A model generated the notes under the pieces. The model had not been told where the DNA came from, made no database searches, and saw nothing but the letters and a program-made list of their open reading frames with translations. A DNA stretch of 64,000 nucleotides, taken from assembly GCF_018446385.1 (NCBI RefSeq), contig NC_055988.1:63265788-63329787 (forward strand), read 5' to 3'. The position numbers were made by a program, and so were the translations under genes. This DNA is from Zingiber officinale (taxonomy: Eukaryota; Streptophyta; Magnoliopsida; Zingiberales; Zingiberaceae). How positions within the stretch are numbered: the stretch's first letter is position 1; the number at the start of each line of letters is the position of its first letter. Of the stretch, positions 33,801 to 43,526 are shown piece by piece.

Positions 33801-34747
33801 AGTGGAACTCCCATGAAATTAATTTCTTTGAATTGATGACAGGGGAAAATCATTAACAGCTGCTGCTTTTTCTGCCGATGGATCAGTCCTTGCTATTGCA
33901 GCTGAGACTATAATTACATTATGGGATCCAGATTCCAATATTCTTGTGGCTATGATTGGAGATACACTTTCGGTAATCATCATTTTGCCTATATTGTTAT
34001 CTGGCAAATCGAAATAGCAGTGAATGTCCTTACATCTGTTTTTTTTTCCTTTTTCTTGTACAGCCAATTACAAAGCCTTCATTTGTTGGGGAATCAGAAT
34101 ATCTGGTGTCCTATACACACGGTTTAAAGCCACAACTTTCAGTTTGGAGTACTTCAAATTTGGCATTGTACTGGTCTCACGGGATTGTTACAGAAGGTGT
34201 GCATTTTTTGGCTCTTAAATGATCGTAGTATAAATCCAAGACTAAAAGAACCAGAAAATTAAAATGAAATAAAAAGAACCAGTCCATTTTTGGCACTTTA
34301 GATGTTCATGTCAACAGTTCCATACAACAACAATCTTGAGTCCTAAAGCTTCTATTTTGCAAGTGTCTCTAGCATACATGCACTAATATTAATAAATTGC
34401 AAATGTCCAAAATAGGCAGCAAGAACCAGTCCATTGTTGGACCAGTATAAACTTACCGTGGCTTTGCGAATGGTGTATGATTACAAACAAAGCTCACATT
34501 TTGTGAAATATTTATAGAATTTTTTATATTTCTTTAACTTTATACTATTTTCTCTTTGAGTAGTTAGAAGATTGTAATCTTTTGTCTTGTTGATGGTTCC
34601 CATTTTTTTACAGCCGTAAGCTGTTCCCATGATGAATCTCAATTCGCCGTCTTAGCTCTTCTCAGTTCAGCAGGTGATGCTGATGCAAAAGGAAATGGGG
34701 TAATATTTTTCTTCGATGTGGAAGATCCTGTTCCTGTGGCAACCTAA
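30832..34747 (+). pseudogene. WDR75/NAN1-like WD-repeat gene fragment, eight to nine exons
   Basis: Exons with good splice sites at about 30832-30905, 31011-31153, 31259-31302, 32175-32341, 33170-33249, 33323-33408, 33843-33972, 34064-34196 and 34614-34747. Joined they read as a central part of a WD-repeat protein, with stretches such as FEQTTGLVAVSTEDYCVQFYS, LAFRPGHNMAVTSSYGGDFK, AFSADGSVLAIAAETIITLW and ending VIFFFDVEDPVPVAT. This matches WDR75 (UTP17/NAN1), a nucleolar factor of the small-subunit processome needed for rRNA transcription and processing. The N-terminal propellers and the C-terminus are missing: coding stops at TAA (34745-34747) exactly where foreign sequence begins. Introns are kept, so the capture was of genomic DNA. 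Exon frames look open, so the capture is fairly young. I identify the family by recognition. Confidence 0.8.
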
Positions 34748-34961
34748 GAGGAATAAGTCATTTCCTCGATGGCACGGATGAATACCTAAAATCCATCCTC
34801 TACTCCACCATTCTTTGCCACTCCTCAAGCCGAAACAACTGCAAAGGTAGAGTCAACATCAAGTATTACATTGTGCCTGGCTACAAGAAGACCGGGGCCG
34901 CAAAATCCAATAAAGACAGGTCAAACATCAAGTAGCATTTTGTAACTTATTCCTCTTAGGT
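34742..34961. other. 185-bp coding-like segment between 17-18 bp inverted repeats
   Basis: ACCTAAGAGGAATAAGT at about 34743-34759 and its complement ACTTATTCCTCTTAGGT at about 34944-34960 enclose an open stretch translating as FLDGTDEYLKSILYSTI...GRVNIKYYIVPGYKKTGAA and ending in TAG. I do not recognise the protein. The left repeat coincides with the end of the WDR75-like fragment. CCTCGATGGCACGGAT is also found at 30321-30336, so this piece or its source was captured or duplicated twice. It could fold as a hairpin in a transcript. Confidence 0.55.
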
Positions 34962-35287
34962 TATATGCTTGGTTAATATATATGCTTAGAACTTGTAAAG
35001 ACAGGTCAAACATTAATATGCTTGGTTAATATATCCATCTACAACACTCCCGCTTTTTCCTCTAAATATGATTTTCATTTAGCACAGAACTAATGCCAAT
35101 TTTTTTATTTTGATGCAGTGTTTAAAGAGCTTGAGTAGAAGTTGGCCCTAAAGAAAACTTGTCAGTTACGATATAAACACACTTACGGTATGAATTACAT
35201 GTATATATAACATTGACATATTATTTAGTACGAGATTTACATGTATGAAAGTTTTCATACAAAATTTCTTGATTGCCTACAACCCCA

Positions 35288-35405
35288 GGTGTGCTGATGA
35301 CAAGTTGAAGAAGATGGCTCTAAGAGTGATAGCTGAAAGCCTTTCAGAAGAAGAGATTGTTGGACTTAAAGAAGCAATTCCATGCGATGGACACCAACAA
35401 CAGCG
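35288..35405 (+). pseudogene. Calcium-dependent protein kinase (CDPK) exon fragment
   Basis: After an AG at 35287-35288 the frame reads ...KLKKMALRVIAESLSEEEIVGLKE, which is the autoinhibitory junction and the start of the first EF-hand region of plant CDPKs (family consensus of the type KLKKMALRVIAE.LSEEEI.GLKEMF). In a CDPK this segment blocks the kinase until calcium binds. Only one exon of about 40 codons is present; kinase domain and EF-hands are absent. Downstream, after GLKEAI, the sequence diverges. A 61-codon ORF starting at 35245 covers it but adds non-homologous residues at both ends. It is cargo of the CACTA element. Confidence 0.8.
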
Positions 35406-35659
35406 GTTAGTCAATGATGAGGTTTTGTAAAACTTGTGTGTTTGAAAAATTATTGTCATGAAGTTAAGGATAACTTGTATGATACAAATTTAATTTGTGG
35501 ATCAATATGTATACATTTTGTTTGTATAATATAAAGTTTTATTTATTTGTTAAATAGTCTTATTATAAAAATGATTGTGGTTGTGGATATTCAATTATAT
35601 GTAAATTTTGAGTATTTTTTATAATTTTTGCTATTTAATTAAGAAAAACACTATTTTTT

Positions 35660-36079
35660 ATAAATTTAAAAAGACAACGTTTTTAAGTAATAAAAGACAA
35701 CGCTTAAAAAACAATGTCTTTGAGACCAACCACAACGCTTTTAAAGCGTTGTCTTTGATATGTGCATTTTTACAACAGCATCTTTAACAACGCTTTTTAA
35801 GAACGAATAGACAACGCTTAAAAAGCGTTGTCTTTGTGACCAACCACAACGCTTTTAAAGTGTTGTCTTTGATATGTGCATTTTTACAACAGCATCTATA
35901 ACAACGCTTTTTAAGAACGAAAAGACAACGCTTAAAAAGCGTTGTCTTTGTGACCAACCACAACGCTTTTAAAGCGTTGTCTTTGATATGACTTTCTACA
36001 ACACCATCTACAACATCACTTTTTAAGTACATACGACAACGCCAAAAAAGCGTTGTTGTTTAGCTTTTTTCTTGTAGTG
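35660..36079. repeat. CACTA right subterminal and terminal repeats
   Basis: A tandem unit of about 105 bases (ACAACGCTTAAAAAGCGTTGTCTTTGTGACCAACC..., then TTTTACAACAGCATCT) repeats about three and a half times. Each unit contains perfect inverted repeats around AACGCTTTTAAAGCGTT. It ends TTTTTTCTTGTAGTG. The minus-strand ORF spanning the units is an artefact. Confidence 0.9.
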
Positions 36080-36082
36080 TTA

Positions 36083-36800
36083 GTTCTTCTTAAGTACTTA
36101 AGAATATTCTTGAACGCTATCCAGTGACTTTCACTTGGATCTGACTGGTATCTGCTCGTCATGCTCAAAGCATACGAGAAGTCAGGACGAGTACATAGCA
36201 TGGCGTACATGATAGATCCTATGGCTGAGGCATAAGGGATCTGATTCATGCGGTCTCTCTCCTCTCTAGAAGAGGGACCTTGAGTCTTCGAAAGACTCAC
36301 GCCATGTGACATCAGTAGAAATCCCTTCTTGGAGTTCTGCATGGCAATCCGAAGGAGTACCTTGTCAATGTATGTACTCTGACTTAGGCCAAGCAATCTC
36401 TTAGATCTATCCCTATAGATCTGTATGCCTAGAATGCGGGATGCCTCACCTAAGTCCTTCATTAAGAAACAAGTCCCTAGCCAAGTCTTGACAGACTATA
36501 GCAAAGGGATGTCTTTCCCAATGAGTAGTATGTCATCCACATACAATATGAGGAAGACAACTATATCCCCTACAACCTTCTTGTAGACACAAGGTTCATC
36601 TTCATTCTTGATGAAACCAAACTATTTGATTGCATCATCGAATCGAAGATTTCAGCTCCAAGAATCTTGCTTTAGTCCATAAATGGACCTATGCAGCTTG
36701 CATACTCTGCTAGTATGCTGTGGATCTACAAAACTCTCAGGTTGTGTCATGTACACATCCTCGAGCAGGTTTCCATTCAGAAATGCGGTTTTGACATCCA
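36083..36800 (-). pseudogene. Copia reverse transcriptase, C-terminal part
   Basis: Translation shows [18 protein letters not shown] (first RT Asp region), YGLKQ, the LYVDDILLIG active-site box with both aspartates, MKDLGEASRILGIQI and the SAIGSIMYAMLCTRPDFSYALS segment. Stops occur at 36799-36801 (TAG, after EIW) and at about three further points before 36462. The frame runs to WIAFKNILKYLRRT and is cut by the CACTA element at 36082. Confidence 0.9.
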
Positions 36801-36801
36801 T

Positions 36802-38117
36802 CTACCATATCTCATAATCATGGTATGCTGCAATAGCAAGCATGATCCGAATGGACTTAAACATCGCTATTGGAGAAAAGGTTTCATCATAGTCAATACC
36901 ATGAATTTGCTTGAAACCTTTAGCTACCAAGCGACCCTTATAGATAAGTCCATCCATGTCAGTCTTTCTCTTAAAGACCCACTTACACCCAATGGGTTTT
37001 ACCCCTACAGGTGGATCAACCAAATTCCATACTTGGTTGGTGTACATGGATTCCATTTCGGATCTCATGGCCTCTAGCCATTTCTCGGAATCTGGTCTCA
37101 TCACAGCTTCCTGATAGGTGGTAAGCTCATCCTCTATGAGCACAACGTCATCATGATTAGACAAGAGAAATGAGTATCTCTCAGGCTGACGACGTACCCT
37201 ATCAGACCTGCGAAGAGGTATGTCTACTTGAACTGGTTGTTGTTCCTCAACTCCTTGTGGAACAACATCATCCACAACACTTTGTGGTTCCAATTCAACT
37301 TCCATCGAGGCTTTAGTGCTATGGTCTGCATCTTGAACTTCTTCAAGATCGAACATACTCCCACTAGTTTTTCTAGAAACAAAGTCTCTTTCTAGAAAGA
37401 CCCCAGTCTTTGCCACAACTACCTTGTGCTGACTGGGAATGTAGAAGTAATATCCCTTAGTTTCCTTGGGATATCCAATAAAGTAGCACTTGTCGGATTT
37501 GGGTCCCAATTTGTCTGACACTTGAGGTCTAACGTAAGCCTCGCAACCCCAAATCCTCATAAAAGATACCTGGGCATCTCTCCCAGTCCATATCCTATAT
37601 GGTGTCTTTATCACGGCCTTGGATGGAACTCGGTTGAGTATAAAAGCTGTCGTGTCTAGAGCATAGCCCCAAAGAAATGTAGGAAGATCTGTGTGACTCA
37701 TCATGGACCGTACCATATCAAATAGGATACGATTTCTCCTTTCGGATACACCATTCCACTATGGTGTTCCAGGAGGAGTGAGTTGGGATAGGATCCCACA
37801 CTCAGCTAGATAGTCACGAAACTCATGGCTAAGGTATTCACTACCTCGATCTAATCGAAGTATCTTAATACTCTTGCTAAGCTGGTTCTGTACTTCATTC
37901 TTGAATTCTTTGAACTTTTCAAAGGATTCAGACTTATGTGTCATCAAGTACGCATAACCATATCTACTGAAATCATTAGTAAATGTGATGAAGTACCTAT
38001 AACCGCCTCTAGCAGCGACATTGAAAGGGTCACATACATCACTATGTATAAGTCCTAACAAATCAGTCGCTCTTTCGCTGTGCCCACTAAAGGAAGTCTT
38101 GGTCATCTTGCCTAGTA
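36802..38117 (-). pseudogene. Copia integrase and reverse transcriptase N-terminal part
   Basis: Two open stretches (38117-37759 and 37716-36802) separated by a TAG at about 37757. The integrase core has LIHSDVCDPF (first Asp), RLDRGSEYLS (second Asp) and continues after HNGTPG-like PPGTP through GYALDTTAFILNRVPSKA and WGCEAYVRP, typical of Copia. RT begins at SEKWLEAMRSEMESM, VKPIGCKWVFKRKTD, VAKGFKQIHGIDYDETFSPIA. The upstream end at 38117 is the TRIM insertion site. Confidence 0.92.
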
Positions 38118-38122
38118 GGCAT

Positions 38123-38849
38123 TGTTGGGGTTGCAAGGTTGCAAACTAGTCCCATATTGGAAACACATGGGAAAGATCATGGGTTTATAAGAGAAAAGAT
38201 ATCTCCATTGGCATGAGGCCTTTTGGGGAGAGCCCAAGAGCAAAACCATGAGGGCTTAGGCCCAAAGTGGACAATATCATGTCATTGTGGAGATATCTAA
38301 ATTCTTTTCGATCCTACAATTGGTATCAGAGCCCGGACTGCCAGAAGGTTTAACCACCGACTGTGCACAAGAGTTATGGTCTGATTGAACCATGTGAGTA
38401 CAATATTGACCTCGAACAAAGAAAGTGGGGGCTCCTATGTTCAGATCAAGAGGACCAGACACCAGGCAGGAAGTCCTAGTTGTGTCTAGGCAAGGAAAGT
38501 CCTAGTAGGTCGGGTGGACCGAGGGGCAGGAAGTCCTAGTTGCGGCTAGGCAAGGAAGTCCTAGTAGGTCGGGTAGACCGAGGGGCAGGAAGACCTGGTG
38601 GGTCGAGGATCGGACGTGGGAAGCCTATGGTCCTTTGTTTGAGGGGGGGGGATTGTTGGGGTTGCAAGGTTGCAAACTAGTCCCATATTGGAAACACATG
38701 GGAAAGATCATGGGTTTATAAGAGAAAAGATATATCCATTGGCATGAGGCCTTTTGGGGAGAGCCCAAGAGCAAAATCATGAGGGCTTAGGCCCAAAGTG
38801 GACAATATCATGTCATTGTGGAGATATCTAAATTCTTTTCGATCCTACA
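38123..38849 (-). mobile_element. Complete TRIM (miniature LTR retrotransposon), 727 bp
   Basis: Two 196-base LTRs (38123-38318 and 38654-38849; TGTTGGGG...CCTACA) differ at only two positions by my reading. The target duplication is GGCAT (38118-38122 and 38850-38854). In the plus direction the primer-binding site TGGTATCAGAGC follows the left LTR at 38321 and a tract GTTTGAGGGGGGGGGAT precedes the right LTR, so it reads on the plus strand although it lies in a minus-strand host. It has no coding capacity. The internal region has two copies of a hairpin-forming unit AAGTCCTAGTTG...CTAGG...GGTCGGGTGGACC. It is inserted between two integrase-region codons (after CESCL). Confidence 0.95.
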
Positions 38850-38854
38850 GGCAT

Positions 38855-39300
38855 GACTCGCACGTCTCATAAGATTCAAAATCAAATGAGTCCAGCAAAC
38901 CATCCTTATGGAGCTGGGATAAGCGCTTGTCATTTATATGACCTAAGCGACAGTGCCAGAGATAGGTTTGGTTCATGTCATTTAACTTGAACCTTTTGGT
39001 ATTTATGTTATAGATAGGGCTTTCAAGGTCTAGAATGTAGAGTCCGTTCATCAGAGGTGCACTACAATAGAATATATCTTTTAAATAAACAAAACAACAT
39101 TTGTCCTTTATTATAAAAGAGAAACCTTTCTTGTCCAAACAAGAAACTAAAATTATGTTCTTAGTTAAAGTAGGAACATAACAACATTCATCTAATTCTA
39201 ATACAAGCCCAGAGGGTAGAGATAGAAAATAAGTCCCTACAACAACAGCAGCAACCTGTGCTCCATTTCCTACGCGTAGGTCCACCTCGCCCTTTGCCAA
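38855..39300 (-). pseudogene. Copia protease end and GAG-pre-integrase domain
   Basis: LRVGNGAQVAAVVVGTYFLSLPSG and LDECCYVPTLTKNIILVSCL are the region after the protease active site in Copia proteins. MNQTYLWHCRLGHINDKRLSQL with W-H-x-R-L-G-H, followed by YETCESCL, is the GAG-pre-integrase zinc-binding module (HHCC). The frame is cut after CESCL by the TRIM. The stretch 39301-39525 links to gag with stops and contains a degenerate zinc knuckle (CFYCG, last part at about 39490). Confidence 0.88.
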
Positions 39301-39525
39301 TGCCCTGCTATTTCTCAGCGTCTACACATTAGTACAAATGTGAGAAGCACATCTGGTATCTAATACCCATAATGAAGAAATAGATAGATTGACTTCTATA
39401 ACATATATACCTGAAGTGGAAGTCTCACTTCACTTCTTCTTAAGAACTTCCAGGTACACCTTGCAGTTCCTCTTCCAGTACCCGGTCTAACCACAGTAGA
39501 AACAGGTAGCATCCCTGGCGACCCC

Positions 39526-40242
39526 TCATTTAGGCTTCAGTGCCTTGCCTTTTCCCTTGGCTTGGGGCTTTCCCTTGCCTCTGGGCTTGCCCTTGCCCTT
39601 ATTTTTTTGAACCAACAGAACAGAGTTGGGCTTAACCTTCTTAAGGTTCAGCTCAGCAGTTCTTAACATGCTAAGCAGCTCGGGCAGTGTCTTGTCAATT
39701 TCGTTCATGTTGTAGTTTAGAACGAATTGACTATAGCTATCCGGCAAGGATTGCAAGATCAGGTCAGTGGCCAGCTCTTGGCCAAGCGGGAATCCCAACC
39801 TCTGTAGGTTTTCTATGTACCCAATCATTTTGAGTGCATATGGGCCTACGGGAGCCTCGTCTGACATCTTGCATTGAAATTGTGCCTTAGAGATCTCGAA
39901 TCTCTCGTGCCTCGCTTGTCCTTGATACAGTTGATGAAGATGTTCAACCATATCGTAAGCGCCCATCAACTCGTGTTGCTTTTGAAGCTCAGAGTTCATG
40001 GTCGCGAGCATTAGACAAGACACATCTAATGCGTCATCTTGATGCTTCTTGTAAGAGTCTCGGTCAGCTCGCGTGGCAGTGGCAGGAGGAGCCTCCGGAA
40101 TGGGCTGCTCCAGAACGTACAGTTTATGTTCCTGAGTGAGAACTATTCTCAAGTTCCTGTACCAGTCCAGGAAATTTGCTCCGTTGGGCTTGTCCTTCTC
40201 AATGATAGAACGCAGGGAGAAAGAGTTCGTATTCGACGTCAT
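39526..40242 (-). CDS. Copia gag (open in this copy)
   Basis: 238 codons from MTSNTNSFSLRSIIEKDKPN, the natural start just after the leader. The Copia gag N-terminal GANFLDWYRNLRIVLTQEHK and the UBN2-type region (AYDMVEHLHQLYQGQARHERFEISKAQF) are clear. LQSLPDSYSQFVLNYNM follows, and the C-terminus is Lys/Gly-rich (GKGKGKPRGKGKPQAKGKGKA). The frame closes before the zinc knuckle, which follows in degenerate form, so the protein is shortened. In the family it forms the virus-like particle. It may still be translated but is not functional with the rest of the element. Confidence 0.85.
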   Translation of the reverse strand: MTSNTNSFSLRSIIEKDKPNGANFLDWYRNLRIVLTQEHKLYVLEQPIPEAPPATATRADRDSYKKHQDDALDVSCLMLATMNSELQKQHELMGAYDMVEHLHQLYQGQARHERFEISKAQFQCKMSDEAPVGPYALKMIGYIENLQRLGFPLGQELATDLILQSLPDSYSQFVLNYNMNEIDKTLPELLSMLRTAELNLKKVKPNSVLLVQKNKGKGKPRGKGKPQAKGKGKALKPK

Positions 40243-41682
40243 GGTTATCTACAACAGAAAAATACAGAAAATAAATATCATATTCTTTTAAGTCATTTAA
40301 TTAGGCCTTTAACTAAATGATGCTCTCACTGAATTCTATAATTCATGTGGGACAAGATCCACATCATACTATGCCTTGAGTTAGCTTTGGCTAAATCGCC
40401 CAAGACTTAGTATGATCGGTAGGTAACAATTTACCAATTACATCTCTATGCAACTCTTGTTTATAGGATCATGATCCGTATTTATATTAAAACTCGAGTT
40501 AGCTTTGGCTAATACGCCCAAGAATTAATATAAATGTGATTTTGACCTATCTACCAACCATTGGAAAATGCCTATAGTTAAACTCGATCCAATTGAGTTA
40601 ACTAGTTACTCAATCTAATTGAGTTGTACTCACCCATGCGTTGATAAGCGGGACAAAGATTGTCCCTCCGTACCCTACCTAGATAATATGTGTTGCTCTG
40701 CTTTGGCAGATTTAACAACACATGTGATCGAGGTAGTGATAGGTATCATGGCACGGTAGGCATTTGAGTTGACGCGGTTGAGATCTAATCTAATTGAGAG
40801 GGTGCATCTTGTACATGATTTAGATCTAATCTAATCATTAGGCACTAATTAATTACTAATTATGCATCACATACACTCAAGCAATTAATTAAATTATTTG
40901 TGATTAGTCATGGCCCTACTAAGATCTTCTCAAGCCAATGAGAAGATCGGATGGTCAACCTAAGGTCAACAGCTTCTCAAGCTCCTCCCTTTGACCACCT
41001 TGTGTTGCTCGCGCCCTCCTCATAACTCCGTCTCGAGTGGACCTTTCACCGCTCCAATTTTGTACATTACAATTTTTTGAAACTCGAGTTACATTCGAGT
41101 CTAAACTAATTTACAACAAGAATATAAAATAGAGAAAGGCACGACGCGCAAGTCGATAATCAAATATACAACACGCACATCACATGACGACACGCTGGCC
41201 GTATTATGAATTATAACACATTTCCAATCAAATTGGGTCTTTTGGGGCCAATACTATCATAAAATTATACATAATTATAAATTATGTATTTTCTATAATT
41301 TTCTGTAATTTTTACTATAATTTTTACAATTTTTATGAGTAAAATTCCCAGCGGTTCCGTTTAGCGGGTTTTCGGGCTTAATCGCGGAACGAATCCCCTT
41401 GCGGGGCCAAGGGCAGCGCCCTTACCCGTGATGTAACCATCGCGAGTGTTCCTTAGTGATCCTACAGAGCCTTAGCCCGCTGTCCCAAAAAGATTTGGGG
41501 CGAAACCTTGCCGTTTCGAAAAATCTTCTCGGTAGTCGAAGCCTACAAGTGTCGAAACACTTGTGCTTCGCTTCTACAAGAAAAATACCCATAAAAACTT
41601 TAAAAATAGGAAATTCACAGAATTTTACAGAACTGATATTTTCATAAAAATACAAAATAAACTCGTACAAGACTTCGTACGT
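40243..41682 (-). other. Copia leader between gag and 5' LTR
   Basis: About 1.4 kb without coding sequence. Near the primer-binding site the region 41340-41690 has GC-rich segments (TTCGGGC, CCTTGCGGGGCCAAGGGC) that could fold, as expected of a dimerisation/packaging leader. Small ORFs on both strands around 41422-41781 have no recognisable product. Confidence 0.75.
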
Positions 41683-41695
41683 GGCTCTGATACCA
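41683..41695 (-). other. Primer-binding site of Copia element
   Basis: GGCTCTGATACCA, i.e. TGGTATCAGAGCC on the coding strand, one base from the 5' LTR. Initiator tRNA-Met type. Confidence 0.9.
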
Positions 41696-41696
41696 C

Positions 41697-43526
41697 TGTT
41701 GGAATTTTCGGGCCGCGAAAATCGCTTTTTCGCGTCGCGGAAACCCCGAAACCCCCGTCACCGGATCCGTGCGAAGAATAAAATTTCGAAAAACCTTCAA
41801 GTACGAGTTTACTAACTCTAGATCTACATTAGAGTTCTTGATGGTTAAGAGTTTTTACCCTTGATTCGCACCCTTCGCAAATCCCGCTCGTCCAAGGTGT
41901 CGGATCTAAAGATTGTCAAAGTAGACAATCCTCTACATGTATCCACACGAACAAAAGAGGGAGAAAACCAAACTAAAGTGTGCTAGCACCTTAGTAGGGT
42001 TCGGCCAAGGTAGGATGAGAGGGAGAGAAGAAAGAGCTCAAGGAGGAAGAAGATAGAATGAATGCCTTGAATGAAAAAAATTCATTCTCATTCATTTTGA
42101 GTGGCTGGCCACAATTGTAACTCCCTTACAATTGATGTGGCCGGACACATTAAATGAAAAGGGGTTTGTAACCTCCATGATGTGGCACACACATGTGCTA
42201 GCTTTGATGATGTGGCACATCATCATTAGTCCTCCTATTGCCAACTCACAAATGAGATGGCAAATGGTCAAGTCAAACTTGACCTTTCATCTTCCTTCTA
42301 AAGTCAAGTCAAACTTGACCAAATCTCTCTCATGGTTGATCTAATCTAACCATTTGATTCAAACCAACTTAATATAATGAATCTAATTCATTTAATTAAA
42401 TTGATTCAATGAGTCATAATCTAAATTAGACTCATTGAACACATGAATCAACTTGAGTCCAACTCAATTAGCCTAACTTGGATTACTCTTAATCCAATTT
42501 GGTTCAATACATGAACCTAATCCTCTTGGTTCATCATATGAACTAATCTCCATCTAATTGTCCTTAGTGTGTGACCCTATATGTTCTTGTAACGTTGGCA
42601 ATGCCCCTAAACCCATTTAGGAGCATAAGTAATGAGCGGTATCTAGCAACACATCATTACTACCCAAGTTACAAGAATGTTGAGATCCAACATCACCTTG
42701 TGACTACTAGTTGTGACTCCTCACAATATATGACAAGTGTTCTTCTATCCTAGACATCTAGATTGATCAATGTGAGACATAGACCGTGTCATCCTCTGAC
42801 CAATCTAAATCTTGAACTCCAAGTAGACTCACTAAATCAAATGAGCTCAATATCTCATATTGACTCATTTGGGCATGGCCATGCACTTCGTGGTCTCACT
42901 CTATCAAGAATATCGATGTCACTCCCCGTCATATAGGAGGGATGTCACTCACATCTATCCACATAATTTGTTACATACCCAGTAATCGCCTTTATAGTCC
43001 ACCCAGTTATGGGTGACGTTTGACGAAACCAAAGTACGTAACTCCTTATATAGGGAACCATGGTGACTTCAGGTCCAAGGACTAATAATCATACTAATAG
43101 CCACATGAGAAAGTATATGACACTCATATAATGACCCATGATACTTTCTCATGGCGGGTCATTCAGTATACATTCTCCAATGTATACCCATGTGTCAACT
43201 TGATATCTCTATATCCATGACTTGTGAGATCAAGTCATCGAGTTGACCTACATGCTAGTCTCGTCACATTAACATTGTCCCTGAATGTTAATACTCGACT
43301 AGGAATGATTAAGAGTAGTGTTCCCTATATCATCTCACTATCAGTTCAACTAACCGATTGATATAGGTAAGAACCCTCTACTCAAGGACGCTATTATACT
43401 TAGTTATTTAGCACCAATACAAGTAAGTATAATAACCAAAACAAATGCCTTTATTTATATAAGAATATGATATAATAAGGTCATAATACAATCATCAAAT
43501 GATTGACTCTAGGGCTCTAACTAACA
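41697..43526 (-). repeat. 5' LTR of Copia element, C type (1,830 bp)
   Basis: TGTTGGAATTTTCGGGCC...CTCTAACTAACA on the plus strand; the coding-strand LTR starts at 43526. It is the reference copy for the C family here (others at 5453-5799/24098-25380, 17085-18943, 27889-28408, 62719-64000). The right flank is GAAAG (43527-43531); its partner at the left end was lost with the 3' LTR truncation. Confidence 0.92.

Larger units (their letters stand above)
28952..36079. mobile_element. CACTA DNA transposon carrying host gene fragments
   Basis: The left end CACTACAAGAA and the right end TTCTTGTAGTG are terminal inverted repeats, flanked by the 3-bp duplication TTA (28949-28951 and 36080-36082). 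Subterminal regions at both ends are packed with ACAACGCTTTTAAAGCGTTGT-type inverted repeats. Both are hallmarks of the CACTA (En/Spm) group. No transposase is recognisable in the 7,128 bases. The cargo is a UPF0729 retrocopy, a WDR75-like multi-exon fragment, an unidentified short coding stretch and a CDPK exon. It is non-autonomous and depends on transposase from elsewhere. Confidence 0.95.
27889..43526 (-). mobile_element. Copia retrotransposon with C-type LTRs, two later insertions
   Basis: Coding order on the minus strand is gag, GAG-pre-integrase/integrase, RT, RNase H, which is the Copia order. The 5' LTR is complete at the right (41697-43526). The 3' LTR at the left is cut to 520 bases (27889-28408). 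A primer-binding site for initiator tRNA-Met and a GTGGGAGAT polypurine tract adjoin the LTRs. A CACTA element (28952-36079) and a TRIM (38123-38849) are inserted in pol. Several C-to-T stops show decay. The gag resembles Tork/Angela-type elements; the clade is my inference. Confidence 0.92.

Noticed and set aside
30832-34747. A native functional WDR75 gene
   Set aside because: N- and C-terminal parts are missing, it ends at a foreign junction, and the whole segment lies between target-duplicated CACTA ends inside a Copia element.
35245-35430. Stand-alone 61-codon gene
   Set aside because: Only the middle matches a CDPK exon; both ends are intron or foreign sequence.
35784-36032. Minus-strand ORF with repeated VLKKRCYRC-type units
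   Set aside because: Translation of CACTA subterminal tandem repeats.
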